Below, piece by piece: positions 7,456 through 17,036 of a stretch of 64,000 nt of DNA. Position 1 is the first letter of the stretch; the number at the start of each line of letters is the position of its first letter. Under the pieces are notes generated by a model. The model saw nothing but the letters and a program-made list of their open reading frames with translations. It had not been told where the DNA came from and did not search any database. A program made the translations under genes and the position numbers. The DNA comes from Bacteroides sp. M10 (GTDB lineage Bacteria > Bacteroidota > Bacteroidia > Bacteroidales > Bacteroidaceae), in assembly GCF_014334015.1 (NCBI RefSeq), contig NZ_CP060488.1:3926501-3990500 (forward strand), written 5' to 3'.

Positions 7456-8748
7456 TTACAGTTGGTTGAATTTGTTCATCGCATTGGCCTTGATGTCATC
7501 GGCAACGTCTATGTATGGTTTCATCGCCTTGTAGTCGCTGTGTCCCGTCCACTTCATCACTACTTGTGCGGGAATACCCAATGCCAAAGCGTTGCAGATG
7601 AATGTCCGTCTTCCAGCATGGGTTCCCAGCAGGGCGTATTTGGGTGTGACGGTGTCTATACGTTCATTTCCCTTGTAGTAAGTTTCCCTTACCGGGTCGT
7701 TGATTTCCGCAAGTTCCCCCAGTTCTTTCAAATAATCGTTCATCTTTTGGTTGCTGATGACCGGAAGTGCCTTGTGATCTTCAAAGTGTACGCTTTTGTA
7801 TTTTTCCAGTATCGCCTTGCTGTGGTTGTTTAACTCTATGATAAGGCTGTCCGCTGTCTTTACGGTGGTCACTTCTATATGGTCGGGCTTGATGTCGCTC
7901 CGTTTGAGGTTGTACACGTCCGAATAGCGCAGCCCGCTGAAACAGCAGAACAGAAAAACGTCCCTTACCCGTTCGAGATACTGCTTGGTTTGGGGTATCT
8001 TGTAGTCTTTCAGTCTGTTCAGTTCCTCCCATGTGAGGAATATTACTTTTTTGGGTGTGTTTTTCAGCTTGGGCTTGAAGCTGTCATAAGCCATGTTCTG
8101 ATTGTGCCCTTTCTTGAAACTCCACCGCAGGAACCATTTCAGGAAGGCTATCTGCTTGCCTATGGTGCTATTACGCATATCTTTCTTGTTACGCAGGAAG
8201 TCCACATAGTCATTCAGACCGTTCTCGGTGAACGTATCAAAGGAAAGTTCATCCCTGAACTCTTTCAGGTGGTTCTTTACCGCAGCGAATTTTTCGTAGG
8301 TTGCGTCTGTCCAGTTGTTCTGTTTCCCGCATTCCCTTATAAACTCCTCGAACGCCTCCCAAAAGCTGATTTTAGGTCCTTCGGCTGTTTCCTGCTCTGT
8401 GACTGGTGCATCCTTCATCCTTGCATTGAAGCTGTCCTTTATCTGTGCGGGTGTGGGTAGTACGTTCTGTACTTCAAACTCTTTGAAGATGTTCTGTATC
8501 TCCGTGTACTGTCTTAGCAGGTCTGCATTGATTTCGGATGCGCTTTGCTTCAGTTTGTTTGTGCATCCGTTCTTTACCCTTTGTTTGTCCGTATCCCATT
8601 TGGTAGCGTCAATGCGGTATCTCGTTGTAAACTCTATACGCTGGCTTGCGAATATTACACGCATACGGATAGGTACATTCTCTGTGATTGGCACACCGTT
8701 TTTCTTCCGGCTTTCCAGTGCGAAAATGATGTTTCTTTTGATATTCAT
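7456..8748 (-). CDS. int: Tyrosine recombinase (integrase) of the mobilizable element
   Basis: 430 residues from the chosen start MNIKRNIIFALESRKKNG, an N-terminal Arm-type domain common in Bacteroides integrases. An upstream in-frame ATG at 8790 would add 14 residues that do not look family-like. A SAM-like core-binding domain (about 110-210) precedes the catalytic domain. Catalytic residues visible are R in CFSGLRYSDVYNL, the H-x-x-R box in THAGRRTF, H in WTGHSDYKAM, and the nucleophile Tyr in MKPYIDV. It integrates and excises the element by site-specific recombination. The gene lies about 160 bp from a putative att site, the usual arrangement. Confidence 0.92.
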   Translation of the reverse strand: MNIKRNIIFALESRKKNGVPITENVPIRMRVIFASQRIEFTTRYRIDATKWDTDKQRVKNGCTNKLKQSASEINADLLRQYTEIQNIFKEFEVQNVLPTPAQIKDSFNARMKDAPVTEQETAEGPKISFWEAFEEFIRECGKQNNWTDATYEKFAAVKNHLKEFRDELSFDTFTENGLNDYVDFLRNKKDMRNSTIGKQIAFLKWFLRWSFKKGHNQNMAYDSFKPKLKNTPKKVIFLTWEELNRLKDYKIPQTKQYLERVRDVFLFCCFSGLRYSDVYNLKRSDIKPDHIEVTTVKTADSLIIELNNHSKAILEKYKSVHFEDHKALPVISNQKMNDYLKELGELAEINDPVRETYYKGNERIDTVTPKYALLGTHAGRRTFICNALALGIPAQVVMKWTGHSDYKAMKPYIDVADDIKANAMNKFNQL

Positions 8749-8803
8749 AATTGGGTGTGTTTGAAAATTGACACCCAAAAATACACCCAAGAAGTGAGAT
8801 ATG

Positions 8804-8811
8804 CAAAGATA
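8804..8811 (-). promoter_or_regulatory. -7 box (TATCTTTG) upstream of integrase
   Basis: On the minus strand the octamer matches the Bacteroides -7 consensus TAnnTTTG. It lies 55 bp upstream of the chosen int start at 8748 and would place transcription start near 8797. No good -33 TTTG was found at the normal spacing. Confidence 0.45.
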
Positions 8812-8907
8812 TTAAGAGATATTTTATTTTCTGTTTACTTTGTAATAACTTGGTAATTAACAATATATTACGAGTTTGTGATATTGTTTGAAATGATAGG
8901 TGATAGA

Positions 8908-8925
8908 ACCTGTCTCTCCGCTTCA
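8908..8925 (+). other. Putative att site: 3' end of a tRNA-Ser-like sequence
   Basis: CCTGTCTCTCCGCTTCA resembles the last bases of a class II tRNA (T-stem end, CTCTCCG acceptor strand, discriminator). No upstream tRNA body is present, and a strong intrinsic terminator follows 12 bp later, as expected downstream of a tRNA gene. The integrase gene starts just inside. I infer that the element integrated into a tRNA-Ser 3' end and that the intact tRNA lies at the other element end, left of the window. The exact core boundaries cannot be set from one end. Confidence 0.5.
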
Positions 8926-8936
8926 GTTAATAGATA

Positions 8937-8975
8937 AATCCCTGTAAAGTAGTACTTTACGGGGATTTTTTTTTG
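8937..8975 (+). terminator. Intrinsic terminator, probably of the displaced tRNA gene
   Basis: A near-perfect palindrome (AATCCCTGTAAAGTA at 8937-8951 pairing with TACTTTACGGGGATT at 8953-8967) followed by a run of T to about 8974. No gene immediately upstream on the plus strand uses it, which supports the idea that it belongs to the tRNA disrupted or re-formed by the element. Confidence 0.8.
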
Positions 8976-9169
8976 TGTATGTGAATAAGATAAGCATAAA
9001 AAGGGGCGGTTTCTGTTGAAATAGAAAATAACACTATTTGAACTGTTTATTTTAGAATAAACACTCTTTTTTTAGATTGAATTTATCGGTTTAAAGAATA
9101 TTATTCCAAAGTGCTTATTATCAGTTAAATATCTATTTTTATCTACTGTCGGATTTCAGTTTTTATATC

Positions 9170-9177
9170 TACCTTTG
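9170..9177 (+). promoter_or_regulatory. -7 box (TACCTTTG) for the PLP enzyme gene
   Basis: Matches TAnnTTTG and lies 52 bp upstream of the chosen start at 9222. Transcription would begin near 9184, which leaves almost no leader for the ATG at 9195 and favours the later starts. Confidence 0.55.
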
Positions 9178-9221
9178 TTCTTATTGTACGAGATTTGATA
9201 GTTATAATATTAATGAATAGA

Positions 9222-10409
9222 ATGATGAAAAAACAGACCCAAGCGATTCATACGCAGTTCCAAAGAAGAGATTCTTACAATTCTCTCAGTATGCCGGTTT
9301 ACCATACAACGGCTTATGAATTTGACAATGCCGATGACATGGCTGATGCTTTTTGCGGGCGGACAGATGCTCCGGATTACTCCAGAGTGATGAATCCCAC
9401 AGTGACTTTTTTGGAGAATAAGGTGAAGGAACTTACGGGGGCAGCAGAAGTCATAGCCCTCAATTCCGGTATGGCGGCTATTAGTAATACATTATTTTCA
9501 ATTGCAGCTGCAGGAAAGAATATAGTTACATCGCGTCATTTGTTTGGTAATACTTATTCGTTTATTGCTGGTACATTGTCCCGCTTCGGGGTGGAACCTA
9601 GATTGTGTGATTTGACAGACATTGGAGCAGTAGAGAAAGTAGTAGACAGTAATACCTGCTGCATTTATATGGAGATTATCACCAATCCGCAGATGGAAGT
9701 GGCGGATTTACAGGCGCTCTCACGGATAGTTCATGAAAGGGGAATTCCTCTCATCGTTGATACTACGCTTATTCCTTTCACAGAATTCGATTCACATAGC
9801 TTAGGCGTAGATATTGAAGTGGTTTCCAGTACCAAATATTTATCAGGGGGAGCCACTTCCATTGGTGGTTTAGTAATTGATTATGGTACATGTCCGGGAT
9901 TCGGTAAACGTATGCGTACAGAGATGTTACTCAATCTGGGAGCTTATATGACTCCTCATGTGGCCTATATGCATACTATCGGATTGGAAACATTGGACGC
10001 GCGATATCGGATACAGTCTGCCAATGCCGCTATGTTGGCTGGTAAGCTTCGCATATTATCTGCTGTCAAACGTGTGAATTATGTGGGGCTGAAGGATAAT
10101 TCATACTATGCTTTGGCACAAAGACAGTTTGGTCCGACTGCCGGTGCTATGATTACGATAGACCTGGAAAGTAAAGAGGCATGCTTTGCTTTCATCAACC
10201 GACTGAAATTGATACGTCGTGCTACTAACTTGTTTGACAATAAGACGCTTGCTATTCATCCTGCAAGTACTATTTTTGGTCCGTTTACTGATAAACAGCG
10301 ACAGGACATGGATGTGTTGGATACGACTATCCGTTTCTCAATTGGTTTGGAGGATGTGGATGATCTGTTTGACGATGTCAGACAGGCTTTGAATAATAAA
10401 AAGGATTAG
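9222..10409 (+). CDS. Cys/Met-metabolism PLP-dependent enzyme (cystathionine gamma-synthase/lyase family)
   Basis: About 395 residues; in-frame ATGs at 9195, 9213, 9222 and 9225. The start ATGATGAAAAAACAG was chosen because the body begins KKQTQAIHTQFQRRDSYNSL and the -7 box sits at 9170. The family fold is clear: the phosphate-binding LNSGMAAISNTLF, the aspartate strand IVDTTLIPF and the PLP-lysine motif VVSSTKYLSGG. The family covers O-acetylhomoserine sulfhydrylases, cystathionine synthases and lyases, and methionine gamma-lyases; sequence alone does not separate these here. A SusC/SusD pair follows after 134 bp in the same direction, with its own -7 box. Confidence 0.85.
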   Translation: MMKKQTQAIHTQFQRRDSYNSLSMPVYHTTAYEFDNADDMADAFCGRTDAPDYSRVMNPTVTFLENKVKELTGAAEVIALNSGMAAISNTLFSIAAAGKNIVTSRHLFGNTYSFIAGTLSRFGVEPRLCDLTDIGAVEKVVDSNTCCIYMEIITNPQMEVADLQALSRIVHERGIPLIVDTTLIPFTEFDSHSLGVDIEVVSSTKYLSGGATSIGGLVIDYGTCPGFGKRMRTEMLLNLGAYMTPHVAYMHTIGLETLDARYRIQSANAAMLAGKLRILSAVKRVNYVGLKDNSYYALAQRQFGPTAGAMITIDLESKEACFAFINRLKLIRRATNLFDNKTLAIHPASTIFGPFTDKQRQDMDVLDTTIRFSIGLEDVDDLFDDVRQALNNKKD

Positions 10410-10509
10410 AAGCAAAAATCTAAAAGTCATACACGCAACTGTAAATATACCGCAAATATGGTATATAAAATGCCATTCATACGGGATTTATCAGTTTGTA
10501 TATATCTAA

Positions 10510-10517
10510 TACCTTTG
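10510..10517 (+). promoter_or_regulatory. -7 box (TACCTTTG) upstream of SusC-like gene
   Basis: Consensus TAnnTTTG, 27 bp before the SusC start. The nearest TTTG (10495-10498) is too close to be a standard -33, so the upstream element is uncertain. Confidence 0.55.
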
Positions 10518-10543
10518 CCCCATCATTTTAACAGTAAACAATA

Positions 10544-13500
10544 ATGGGTAAAAGGATTCATTTATTTTTGCTTGCTCTTGCAATAGGAGTGATACAAGGG
10601 GCAGCACAGGTGACAACAGTGCGGGGCATCGTCACCACAGAAGAAGATGGGGAGCCGGTTATCGGTGCCTCAGTTATAGTAAAAGGAACTGCATTGGGTA
10701 CCGTAACTGATGTCAACGGGAGATTTGAACTGAGTGGACTCCCGCCATCAGCCACCCGGCTGCTAATCTCTTACATTAGTCTGATGGCAAAAGAGGTAGC
10801 TATTGCACCACAGGTATCGGTAACACTGAAGAGTGATACGCATCTGCTGGATGAGGTAGTAGTAACGGCTTTGGGTATTTCACGCGAGAAAAAGGCATTG
10901 GGCTATACGGCACAGGAAGTAAAACAGGATGCTTTGGTGCAAGGGAAAGATAATAATCTGTTAAATTCGTTGAGTGGTAAGATAGCTGGTGTGCGTATTA
11001 CCAATACACAAGGAGATGTTGGTTCCAGTCGCATTGTTATTCGTGGTGAAACTTCTATTGCAGGTGAGAATCAACCGCTTTTTGTTGTGGATGGAATCCC
11101 AGTGGATAATTCGCAGCTTAATGCACGTTCCAGCGGACGCGATTTTAAAAATGCAATAGCAGACCTGAATCCGGAAGACATAAAAACACTTACTGTATTG
11201 AAAGGTCCGAATGCCGCTGCCCTTTATGGTGCGCGTGCTGCTCACGGTGCTATTGTCATCACTACTAAGGGAGGAGACAAAAGGCAGAAAGGGATAGGGA
11301 TTACATTACATTCTTCCACGCAAGTCTCTTTTGTTGCTACCTTGCCGGAGTTTCAAAATCTTTTTGGACAAGGGGCAGGGGGACGGTTCAGTTATGTAGA
11401 TGGCAAGGGTGCAGGTGTGAATGACGGGGTAGACGAAAGCTGGGGGCCACGTCTTGATATTGGTTTGTTGATTCCTCAGTTCGATAGCCCATTGGACGCT
11501 GACGGTAATCGTGTGGCTACTCCCTGGGTATCCCATCCCAACAATGTACGCGATTATTTTCGCATGGGTATTTCTACAAACAGCGGTATTTCTGTTGCCC
11601 GTGGAGACGACAAATACCAGTTCCGTGTAGGATATAACTACGAAAAACAAGTCAGTATCGTTCCTGATGCTGGAACTAATAAGACGAATATCAGCTTAAA
11701 TACGGATTACCATCTGGCAAAATGGATTGTGGTGGGAGCTACGGCCAATTACATCGTTTATACAGCTCCCAGTTTACCGGGGTCAGCTACCCCCTCGGGC
11801 AGTAACGTACGTTCTAACAGTCCTATGCTTCAGTTCTTGTGGTTCGGACGTCAAGTGGATACGAACTCATTGAAGGCGGACTATACTCGCAACTGGAATT
11901 CAAGCTATTACGACAATCCTTTTTGGAGTGCTTCTTATAATACACAGAGTCAGGAACGTCATCGTCTGATAGGTGATCTGCATGCCGAATTCCGTCTGAC
12001 AGATGGGTTGAATGTGCGTTTCCGTACTAGTACCGACTGGTATAATGACCGGAGGAAATCCAAAGTAAAATGGGGAAGTGCAGGTGCCGGTTCGCCTTAC
12101 GGCAGTTATGCTGAAGATGCCTATACGGTGAAAGAGAATAACACAGAAGTATTGGCGACTTATATCAAACAGTTGAATAAAAATTGGGGAATTGACGCTC
12201 TTCTGGGTTTTAATGTACGTAACAAACAATATGAGAATAATTATCAGGCTGCTCCCCGTTTGGCGGTTGCTGATCTTTATACATTGACTAACTCGCGTGA
12301 TCCGCTCACTTCGTCCAATGATTTCTACCGTTTACGGCAATATGGTCTTTACGGTTCCATACAACTGGATTACCGTCGTTGGGCTTTCTTGAATATAACA
12401 GGACGGAACGATTGGTCGTCTACACTACCTGTGGACAACAATTCTTATTTCTATCCTTCGGTGACGGCTAGTGTGTTGCTTTCTGAAGCTTTCGGGTGGA
12501 GAAGTAAAGCTGTTAACTACCTAAAAATACGTGGAGGATGGTCTCAAGTGGGAGCAGATGCCAATCCTTATCAATTGGCAACGGTCTTTACTTCAGAAAC
12601 AGCTTTCAATGGGAATCCACTTCAAAGTTCTTCTACCATTGGTATGAATCCGAATCTAAAACCGGAGAAGACGTCATCTATAGAAGCTGGTTTCGAGGCG
12701 GCTTTTTGGGACAATCGCCTATACTTGGATTTCACTTACTATAAGACCGATAGTCGTAATCAAATATTGAAACTAGCTACTACTGCTGCCAGTGGGTACA
12801 TGTCGCAGGTGCGTAATGCCGGACATATCCGTAATCGTGGCTATGAAATACAATTGGGCGCTGTTCCTATACAAACATCGAAAGGGTTTCGTTGGAATCT
12901 GGATTTGAATTATGGTGCCAACAGCAGCAAGGTTGTCAAATTGGATGATGAAGGTCTGATTACGAGTTACCAGCTCTACTCGTCTGGTATTCAGATACTG
13001 GCTTCAGTGGGCGAAGCTTATGGAACCCTGTTCGGCACTTCATACGTGCGTGATGCTAATGGAAACGTTGTGGTGGATGCTAACGGTCTGCCTAAGATTT
13101 CGACCACAAATAAAACGTTGGGGAAGTTTACGCCCGACTGGACAGGCGGTATCAGTAACACTTTCAGTTATCGTTCGTTAAGTCTTTCTTTTCTGATAGA
13201 TGCAAGTGTAGGTGGTTCTATTTTTTCCAACACTAATAAAACTGGAAAATATACCGGTGTATTAGCTAACACATTATCGGGCCGGGATGCCGAGCACGGT
13301 GGCTTGTGGTATTATACTGATGCCATGGGTAACAATGTACGATTACCAGAATCTCCTTCTTATTCCGTATCCTCTGATGGACTTTACTATGTCCAGGTCA
13401 ATGGGCAATCCACCCGTGTGTATCAGGATGGCATTATGGTAGAAGGAGTGACGGAAAGTGGTTCTAAGAACGAAGAGGTTGTATCTGCTGAGAAATACTA

Positions 13501-13783
13501 CCATCGTATTTATAGTATTGCTGAAGCTAATGTATATGATGCTTCTTACGTGAAACTGCGAGAAGTCGCTTTGAGTTACCGTCTACCTCGCTTGTGGACG
13601 CAGAAACTGCATTTGCAAGAAGCTTCCGTTACTCTGACGGGACGTAACTTGTGGACTATTTATAAGAGCGTCCCTAATATAGATCCGGAATCGGCTTTGA
13701 CTACTGGAAATGCACAAGGAGTAGAAGCCTATTCATTGCCTACAACACGTTCCTTTGGTGTGAACCTTTCCGTGAAATTCTAA
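10544..13783 (+). CDS. SusC-like TonB-dependent outer-membrane transporter (no STN domain)
   Basis: 1079 residues. A signal peptide (MGKRIHLFLLALAIGVIQG, cleavage near AAQ) is followed by a CarboxypepD_reg-like domain (about 25-105, RGIVTTEEDGEPVIGASVIV), the SusC hallmark DEVVVTALGISREKKALGY, a plug domain (about 120-240, LFVVDGIPVDNSQ) and a C-terminal 22-strand barrel ending in FGVNLSVKF. It imports a ligand delivered by its SusD partner using TonB energy. It lacks the N-terminal STN domain seen in the other two SusC proteins here, so it should not signal to a FecR anti-sigma factor. No glycosidases are nearby, so its cargo may not be a polysaccharide. Confidence 0.93.
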   Translation: MGKRIHLFLLALAIGVIQGAAQVTTVRGIVTTEEDGEPVIGASVIVKGTALGTVTDVNGRFELSGLPPSATRLLISYISLMAKEVAIAPQVSVTLKSDTHLLDEVVVTALGISREKKALGYTAQEVKQDALVQGKDNNLLNSLSGKIAGVRITNTQGDVGSSRIVIRGETSIAGENQPLFVVDGIPVDNSQLNARSSGRDFKNAIADLNPEDIKTLTVLKGPNAAALYGARAAHGAIVITTKGGDKRQKGIGITLHSSTQVSFVATLPEFQNLFGQGAGGRFSYVDGKGAGVNDGVDESWGPRLDIGLLIPQFDSPLDADGNRVATPWVSHPNNVRDYFRMGISTNSGISVARGDDKYQFRVGYNYEKQVSIVPDAGTNKTNISLNTDYHLAKWIVVGATANYIVYTAPSLPGSATPSGSNVRSNSPMLQFLWFGRQVDTNSLKADYTRNWNSSYYDNPFWSASYNTQSQERHRLIGDLHAEFRLTDGLNVRFRTSTDWYNDRRKSKVKWGSAGAGSPYGSYAEDAYTVKENNTEVLATYIKQLNKNWGIDALLGFNVRNKQYENNYQAAPRLAVADLYTLTNSRDPLTSSNDFYRLRQYGLYGSIQLDYRRWAFLNITGRNDWSSTLPVDNNSYFYPSVTASVLLSEAFGWRSKAVNYLKIRGGWSQVGADANPYQLATVFTSETAFNGNPLQSSSTIGMNPNLKPEKTSSIEAGFEAAFWDNRLYLDFTYYKTDSRNQILKLATTAASGYMSQVRNAGHIRNRGYEIQLGAVPIQTSKGFRWNLDLNYGANSSKVVKLDDEGLITSYQLYSSGIQILASVGEAYGTLFGTSYVRDANGNVVVDANGLPKISTTNKTLGKFTPDWTGGISNTFSYRSLSLSFLIDASVGGSIFSNTNKTGKYTGVLANTLSGRDAEHGGLWYYTDAMGNNVRLPESPSYSVSSDGLYYVQVNGQSTRVYQDGIMVEGVTESGSKNEEVVSAEKYYHRIYSIAEANVYDASYVKLREVALSYRLPRLWTQKLHLQEASVTLTGRNLWTIYKSVPNIDPESALTTGNAQGVEAYSLPTTRSFGVNLSVKF

Positions 13784-13810
13784 ATGTGAACCTTTAAATA
13801 ATAGGATAAG

Positions 13811-15259
13811 ATGAAAAGAAGAATATATTTTTTATATATAATATGGGTACAAGTGGTTGCCATTTCCCTATCATCGTGTGATGATGAATTGACTGATATC
13901 AACCGCAACCCCAATGCCACTGAAAATCCACAGCCGGCTTATTTACTTGCCGCTGCACAGTATCATGCCGCCAATCTTTATTGGGGAAGTAGTACGAACT
14001 ATAATTCGACTCTGTTGTGGGTGCAACATTGGGCTAAAATACAATATACAGAGCCAGATTGCTATAATGTGGATAATGGTAGCTTTACCACTACGTGGGA
14101 CACCGGCTATGCAACGCTAATAACTGACTTGAATGCTATTATCAGTTCGGAACTCGGAAATGATAATTATCGAGGGATAGCTACAGTGTGGCGTTCGTGG
14201 GTTTACCTGTTGCTGACCAATCTGTATGGAAATATACCATACAGTGAATATGCACAAAGTGTAACACCCGCTTATGATTCACAAGAGACTGTTTTGCGCG
14301 GGCTTTTGGAGGAGTTGATTGCTGCTGACCAGTTGCTTTCTACCACAGGAGGAACGGTAGAAGGGGATTTGATTTACGGAAATGATATTACCCGCTGGAA
14401 ACAATTGGCCCACTCCCTACGGCTACGTATCGCCCTTGAATTAGCTGACCGTGATGAGGATACAGCGCGTCGGGTTATTGCTTCCCTTTGGGATAATCGT
14501 AACAGTGTAATAGATAGCAATGATGCTATAGCCCGTTTTGTTTTTACTTCTTCACCACAATGGAATCCATGGGCATCTGCTTTCAATTCACGTGATGATC
14601 AGCGGGTATCAAAAACGTTGATTGATAAACTGAATGAATGGAATGATCCGAGAATTGGAATTTTAGCCCAGCTACCTCAAGACGAAAGTGTGAAAAACTA
14701 TGTAGGAGCTGCCAATTCCTTATCTGCTGATGCCGCTAATAATCAGGGATTTAATAAAGTTTCCCGTCCCGGTACTTATTTTTTGAAAGATAGCTCTCCG
14801 GCTGTATTTTATACGTATGCCGAGGTCTTGTTTATCTTTGCAGAATCCGCTGCACGCGGCTGGATAACGGCTGATGCGGAAACGCTCTACCGCGAAGCTA
14901 TTACTGCTTCATTGAATCAGTTTGGCATTATAGACAATCGTATAATCGATTCCTATTTGCAGCAGGAGGCAATTCGGTTCGACGCCGCACATTGGTATGA
15001 ATCTATCGGCTGGCAGAAGTGGATCGCTTATTATGGACAGGGACCCGATGCTTTCACTGACTGGCGCAGGCTCGGTTATCCCCAGCTTATCCCTGGTCCC
15101 GATTCCGTTTTGGGTTCCGGAGAGTTACCTCGTCGCTTTTTTTATCCCGTAACGGAACAATCACTGAATGGTAAGCAGTATCAGATTGCCATATCCCATC
15201 AGGGAGCAGATGAGATTACTACCCGTTTGTGGTTTGATGTAGCTAATAAAGAACGATGA
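13811..15259 (+). CDS. SusD/RagB-like surface lipoprotein
   Basis: 482 residues. A type II signal peptide with lipobox LSSC is followed by DDELTDINRNPNATENP; the acidic residues after Cys are the usual export signal for surface lipoproteins in Bacteroidetes. The family start NRNPNAT and the TPR-like helices place it in the SusD-like group (SusD-like_2 type). It caps the SusC barrel and captures ligand. It lies 27 bp after susC and is certainly co-transcribed. Ligand unknown. Confidence 0.9.
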   Translation: MKRRIYFLYIIWVQVVAISLSSCDDELTDINRNPNATENPQPAYLLAAAQYHAANLYWGSSTNYNSTLLWVQHWAKIQYTEPDCYNVDNGSFTTTWDTGYATLITDLNAIISSELGNDNYRGIATVWRSWVYLLLTNLYGNIPYSEYAQSVTPAYDSQETVLRGLLEELIAADQLLSTTGGTVEGDLIYGNDITRWKQLAHSLRLRIALELADRDEDTARRVIASLWDNRNSVIDSNDAIARFVFTSSPQWNPWASAFNSRDDQRVSKTLIDKLNEWNDPRIGILAQLPQDESVKNYVGAANSLSADAANNQGFNKVSRPGTYFLKDSSPAVFYTYAEVLFIFAESAARGWITADAETLYREAITASLNQFGIIDNRIIDSYLQQEAIRFDAAHWYESIGWQKWIAYYGQGPDAFTDWRRLGYPQLIPGPDSVLGSGELPRRFFYPVTEQSLNGKQYQIAISHQGADEITTRLWFDVANKER

Positions 15260-15328
15260 TACCTCCGTGTCTCCGGGCTGCAATATGCGTTTGAAAAATA
15301 TCCGTTGAATTTAAAAATCAGAATAACA

Positions 15329-15979
15329 ATGAACACTGACATTACATTTATCATAGCAGATAATCAGGATATAACCAGAATGGGAATGCATGGATATATT
15401 TCCGCTATATTCAGTGGATGTCGCATGATAGATGTGACAAACAAGAAAGAGCTCATGCTTGCATTGGTAGAATGTAATGACAGTGTCGTTATACTTGACT
15501 ATACACTGTTTGACATCAATGGTATAGAAGAGTTTCTTATTATAGAAAAACGTTTTCCGAGAGTTCGTTGGATATTGTTTTCCAATGAATTGAGCGAAGA
15601 CTTTATTCGTAGGATGAGTGTAGAAAGGAATATTGGTATGATTTTGAAAGAGAACTCCGGTGAGGAAATTCATTCTGCATTGATGTGTACAGCACACGGG
15701 GAACGATTTCTTTGTCATCAGATAACCAATTTATTGATAATCGGTTCCGACAAACCGGAAATTCATTCTGTTTTGACTGTTACAGAGATTGACATTCTTA
15801 AATTGATAGCACATGGGAAATCCGTGAAAGAAATAGCATTGGAAAGAACCTCAAGCATTCATACTATTATCACCCACAAAAAGAATATTTTCCGGAAGTT
15901 GGGTGTGAATAATGTATATGAAGCAACTAAGTATACTTTACGCGCCGGGCTGATTGAAATGGTAGAATATTATATATGA
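15329..15979 (+). CDS. NarL/FixJ-type response regulator
   Basis: 216 residues from the ATG (MNTDITFIIADNQDITRMGM); an upstream TTG at 15305 is not needed. The receiver domain has the acidic pair in IADNQD, the phospho-acceptor Asp in VVILDYTLFD, Ser in LFSNEL and Lys in MILKENS. The LuxR-type HTH is TVTEIDILKLIAHGKSVKEI followed by ALERTSSIHTIITHKKNIF. All receiver key residues appear intact. No histidine kinase is in the window, so it is an orphan here. It lies 69 bp after the SusD gene and may be co-transcribed with it or regulate the locus. Confidence 0.85.
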   Translation: MNTDITFIIADNQDITRMGMHGYISAIFSGCRMIDVTNKKELMLALVECNDSVVILDYTLFDINGIEEFLIIEKRFPRVRWILFSNELSEDFIRRMSVERNIGMILKENSGEEIHSALMCTAHGERFLCHQITNLLIIGSDKPEIHSVLTVTEIDILKLIAHGKSVKEIALERTSSIHTIITHKKNIFRKLGVNNVYEATKYTLRAGLIEMVEYYI

Positions 15980-16015
15980 TATTCAGAAGAGTGTTAGGAT
16001 AAGAGTTAAGAAGAA

Positions 16016-16046
16016 TTTGTAGGCAGGAAAATTCTCTGTATCTTTG
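16016..16046 (+). promoter_or_regulatory. Bacteroides promoter of rlmF (TTTG / TATCTTTG)
   Basis: -33 TTTG at 16016-16019 and -7 TATCTTTG at 16039-16046 with 19-bp spacing, a full consensus match. The gene start at 16052 is so close that the mRNA would have a very short or no leader. Confidence 0.75.
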
Positions 16047-16051
16047 CCCGC

Positions 16052-16981
16052 ATGGCAAAAAAAGGTGAGTTACATATAAGAAATAAGCACAATGGTCAGT
16101 ATGATTTTCCATTGTTGATGGAAAATTATCCTCCATTAAAGAGATTCGTATCGCTCAATCCCCTCGGAATACAAACTATAAACTTTTTTAATCCGCAAGC
16201 GGTGAAGGCTTTGAACAAAGCATTATTGGTAACTTATTATGGCATCCGCTATTGGGACATACCGAAGCAATATTTGTGTCCGCCTATTCCCGGAAGGGCG
16301 GATTACATTCATTATATTGCCGATCTTATCCAGCCGAACGAAACAACACCGGATTTACCGGCGGGAGATGCTAATGGCCAGAAGTCAAAATGTAGATGTC
16401 TGGATATTGGGGTAGGTGCAAATTGCATTTATCCAATCATAGGACACACTGAATATGGATGGACTTTCGTTGGTACTGATATTGATCCGGTTTCGATAGA
16501 AAATGCACGAAAGATAGTGACTTGCAACCCTGTGTTGGCTCATAAGATTGACTTGCGACTTCAGAAAGACAGTAAGAAGATTTTCGATGGAATTATTATG
16601 CCTGATGAGTATTTTGATGTGACAATATGCAATCCTCCGTTTCATAGTTCGCGTGAAGAGGCGGAAGACGGAACGTTACGCAAATTAAGCAGTCTGAAAG
16701 GTACGAAGATAAATAAAGTGCAGCTAAATTTCGGCGGGAGTGCGAATGAACTTTGGTGCGAGGGCGGAGAAGTTCGTTTCTTATTGAATATGATTTCCGA
16801 GAGCCAAAAATATCAGAAGAACTGCGGATGGTTTACGAGTTTGGTTTCTAAAGAAAAGAATCTGGGAAAGTTATATGCCAAATTAAAATCGGTGAATGTG
16901 TCCGAATATAAAGTTATTCGAATGCAGCAGGGAACTAAAAGTAGCAGGATATTAGCTTGGCGATTTTCTACCAACTCATAA
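16052..16981 (+). CDS. rlmF: 23S rRNA (adenine-1618-N6)-methyltransferase RlmF
   Basis: 309 residues. Opens [19 protein letters not shown], typical of RlmF (YbiN). The SAM-binding glycine motif is [15 protein letters not shown]. The amino-methyltransferase active-site motif is CNPPFHSS. The later [19 protein letters not shown] is also a family signature. It uses S-adenosylmethionine to methylate N6 of an adenine in 23S rRNA. Full length for the family. Single gene with its own consensus promoter. Confidence 0.93.
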   Translation: MAKKGELHIRNKHNGQYDFPLLMENYPPLKRFVSLNPLGIQTINFFNPQAVKALNKALLVTYYGIRYWDIPKQYLCPPIPGRADYIHYIADLIQPNETTPDLPAGDANGQKSKCRCLDIGVGANCIYPIIGHTEYGWTFVGTDIDPVSIENARKIVTCNPVLAHKIDLRLQKDSKKIFDGIIMPDEYFDVTICNPPFHSSREEAEDGTLRKLSSLKGTKINKVQLNFGGSANELWCEGGEVRFLLNMISESQKYQKNCGWFTSLVSKEKNLGKLYAKLKSVNVSEYKVIRMQQGTKSSRILAWRFSTNS

Positions 16982-17036
16982 CAATGAGTGAATATTGAAC
17001 TGTTATTTGTTTAACCTATTAATTAAATAGAATATT

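Larger units (their letters stand above)
8791..9190. other. Element-chromosome junction region without genes
   Basis: 400 bp. From left to right it contains the int promoter, an A/T-rich stretch with loose inverted repeats (about 8840-8895, possible integrase arm sites), the tRNA-Ser-like att fragment, a strong terminator (8937-8975), then about 190 bp of A/T-rich DNA with a -7 box at its end. No ORF of note. Confidence 0.6.
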
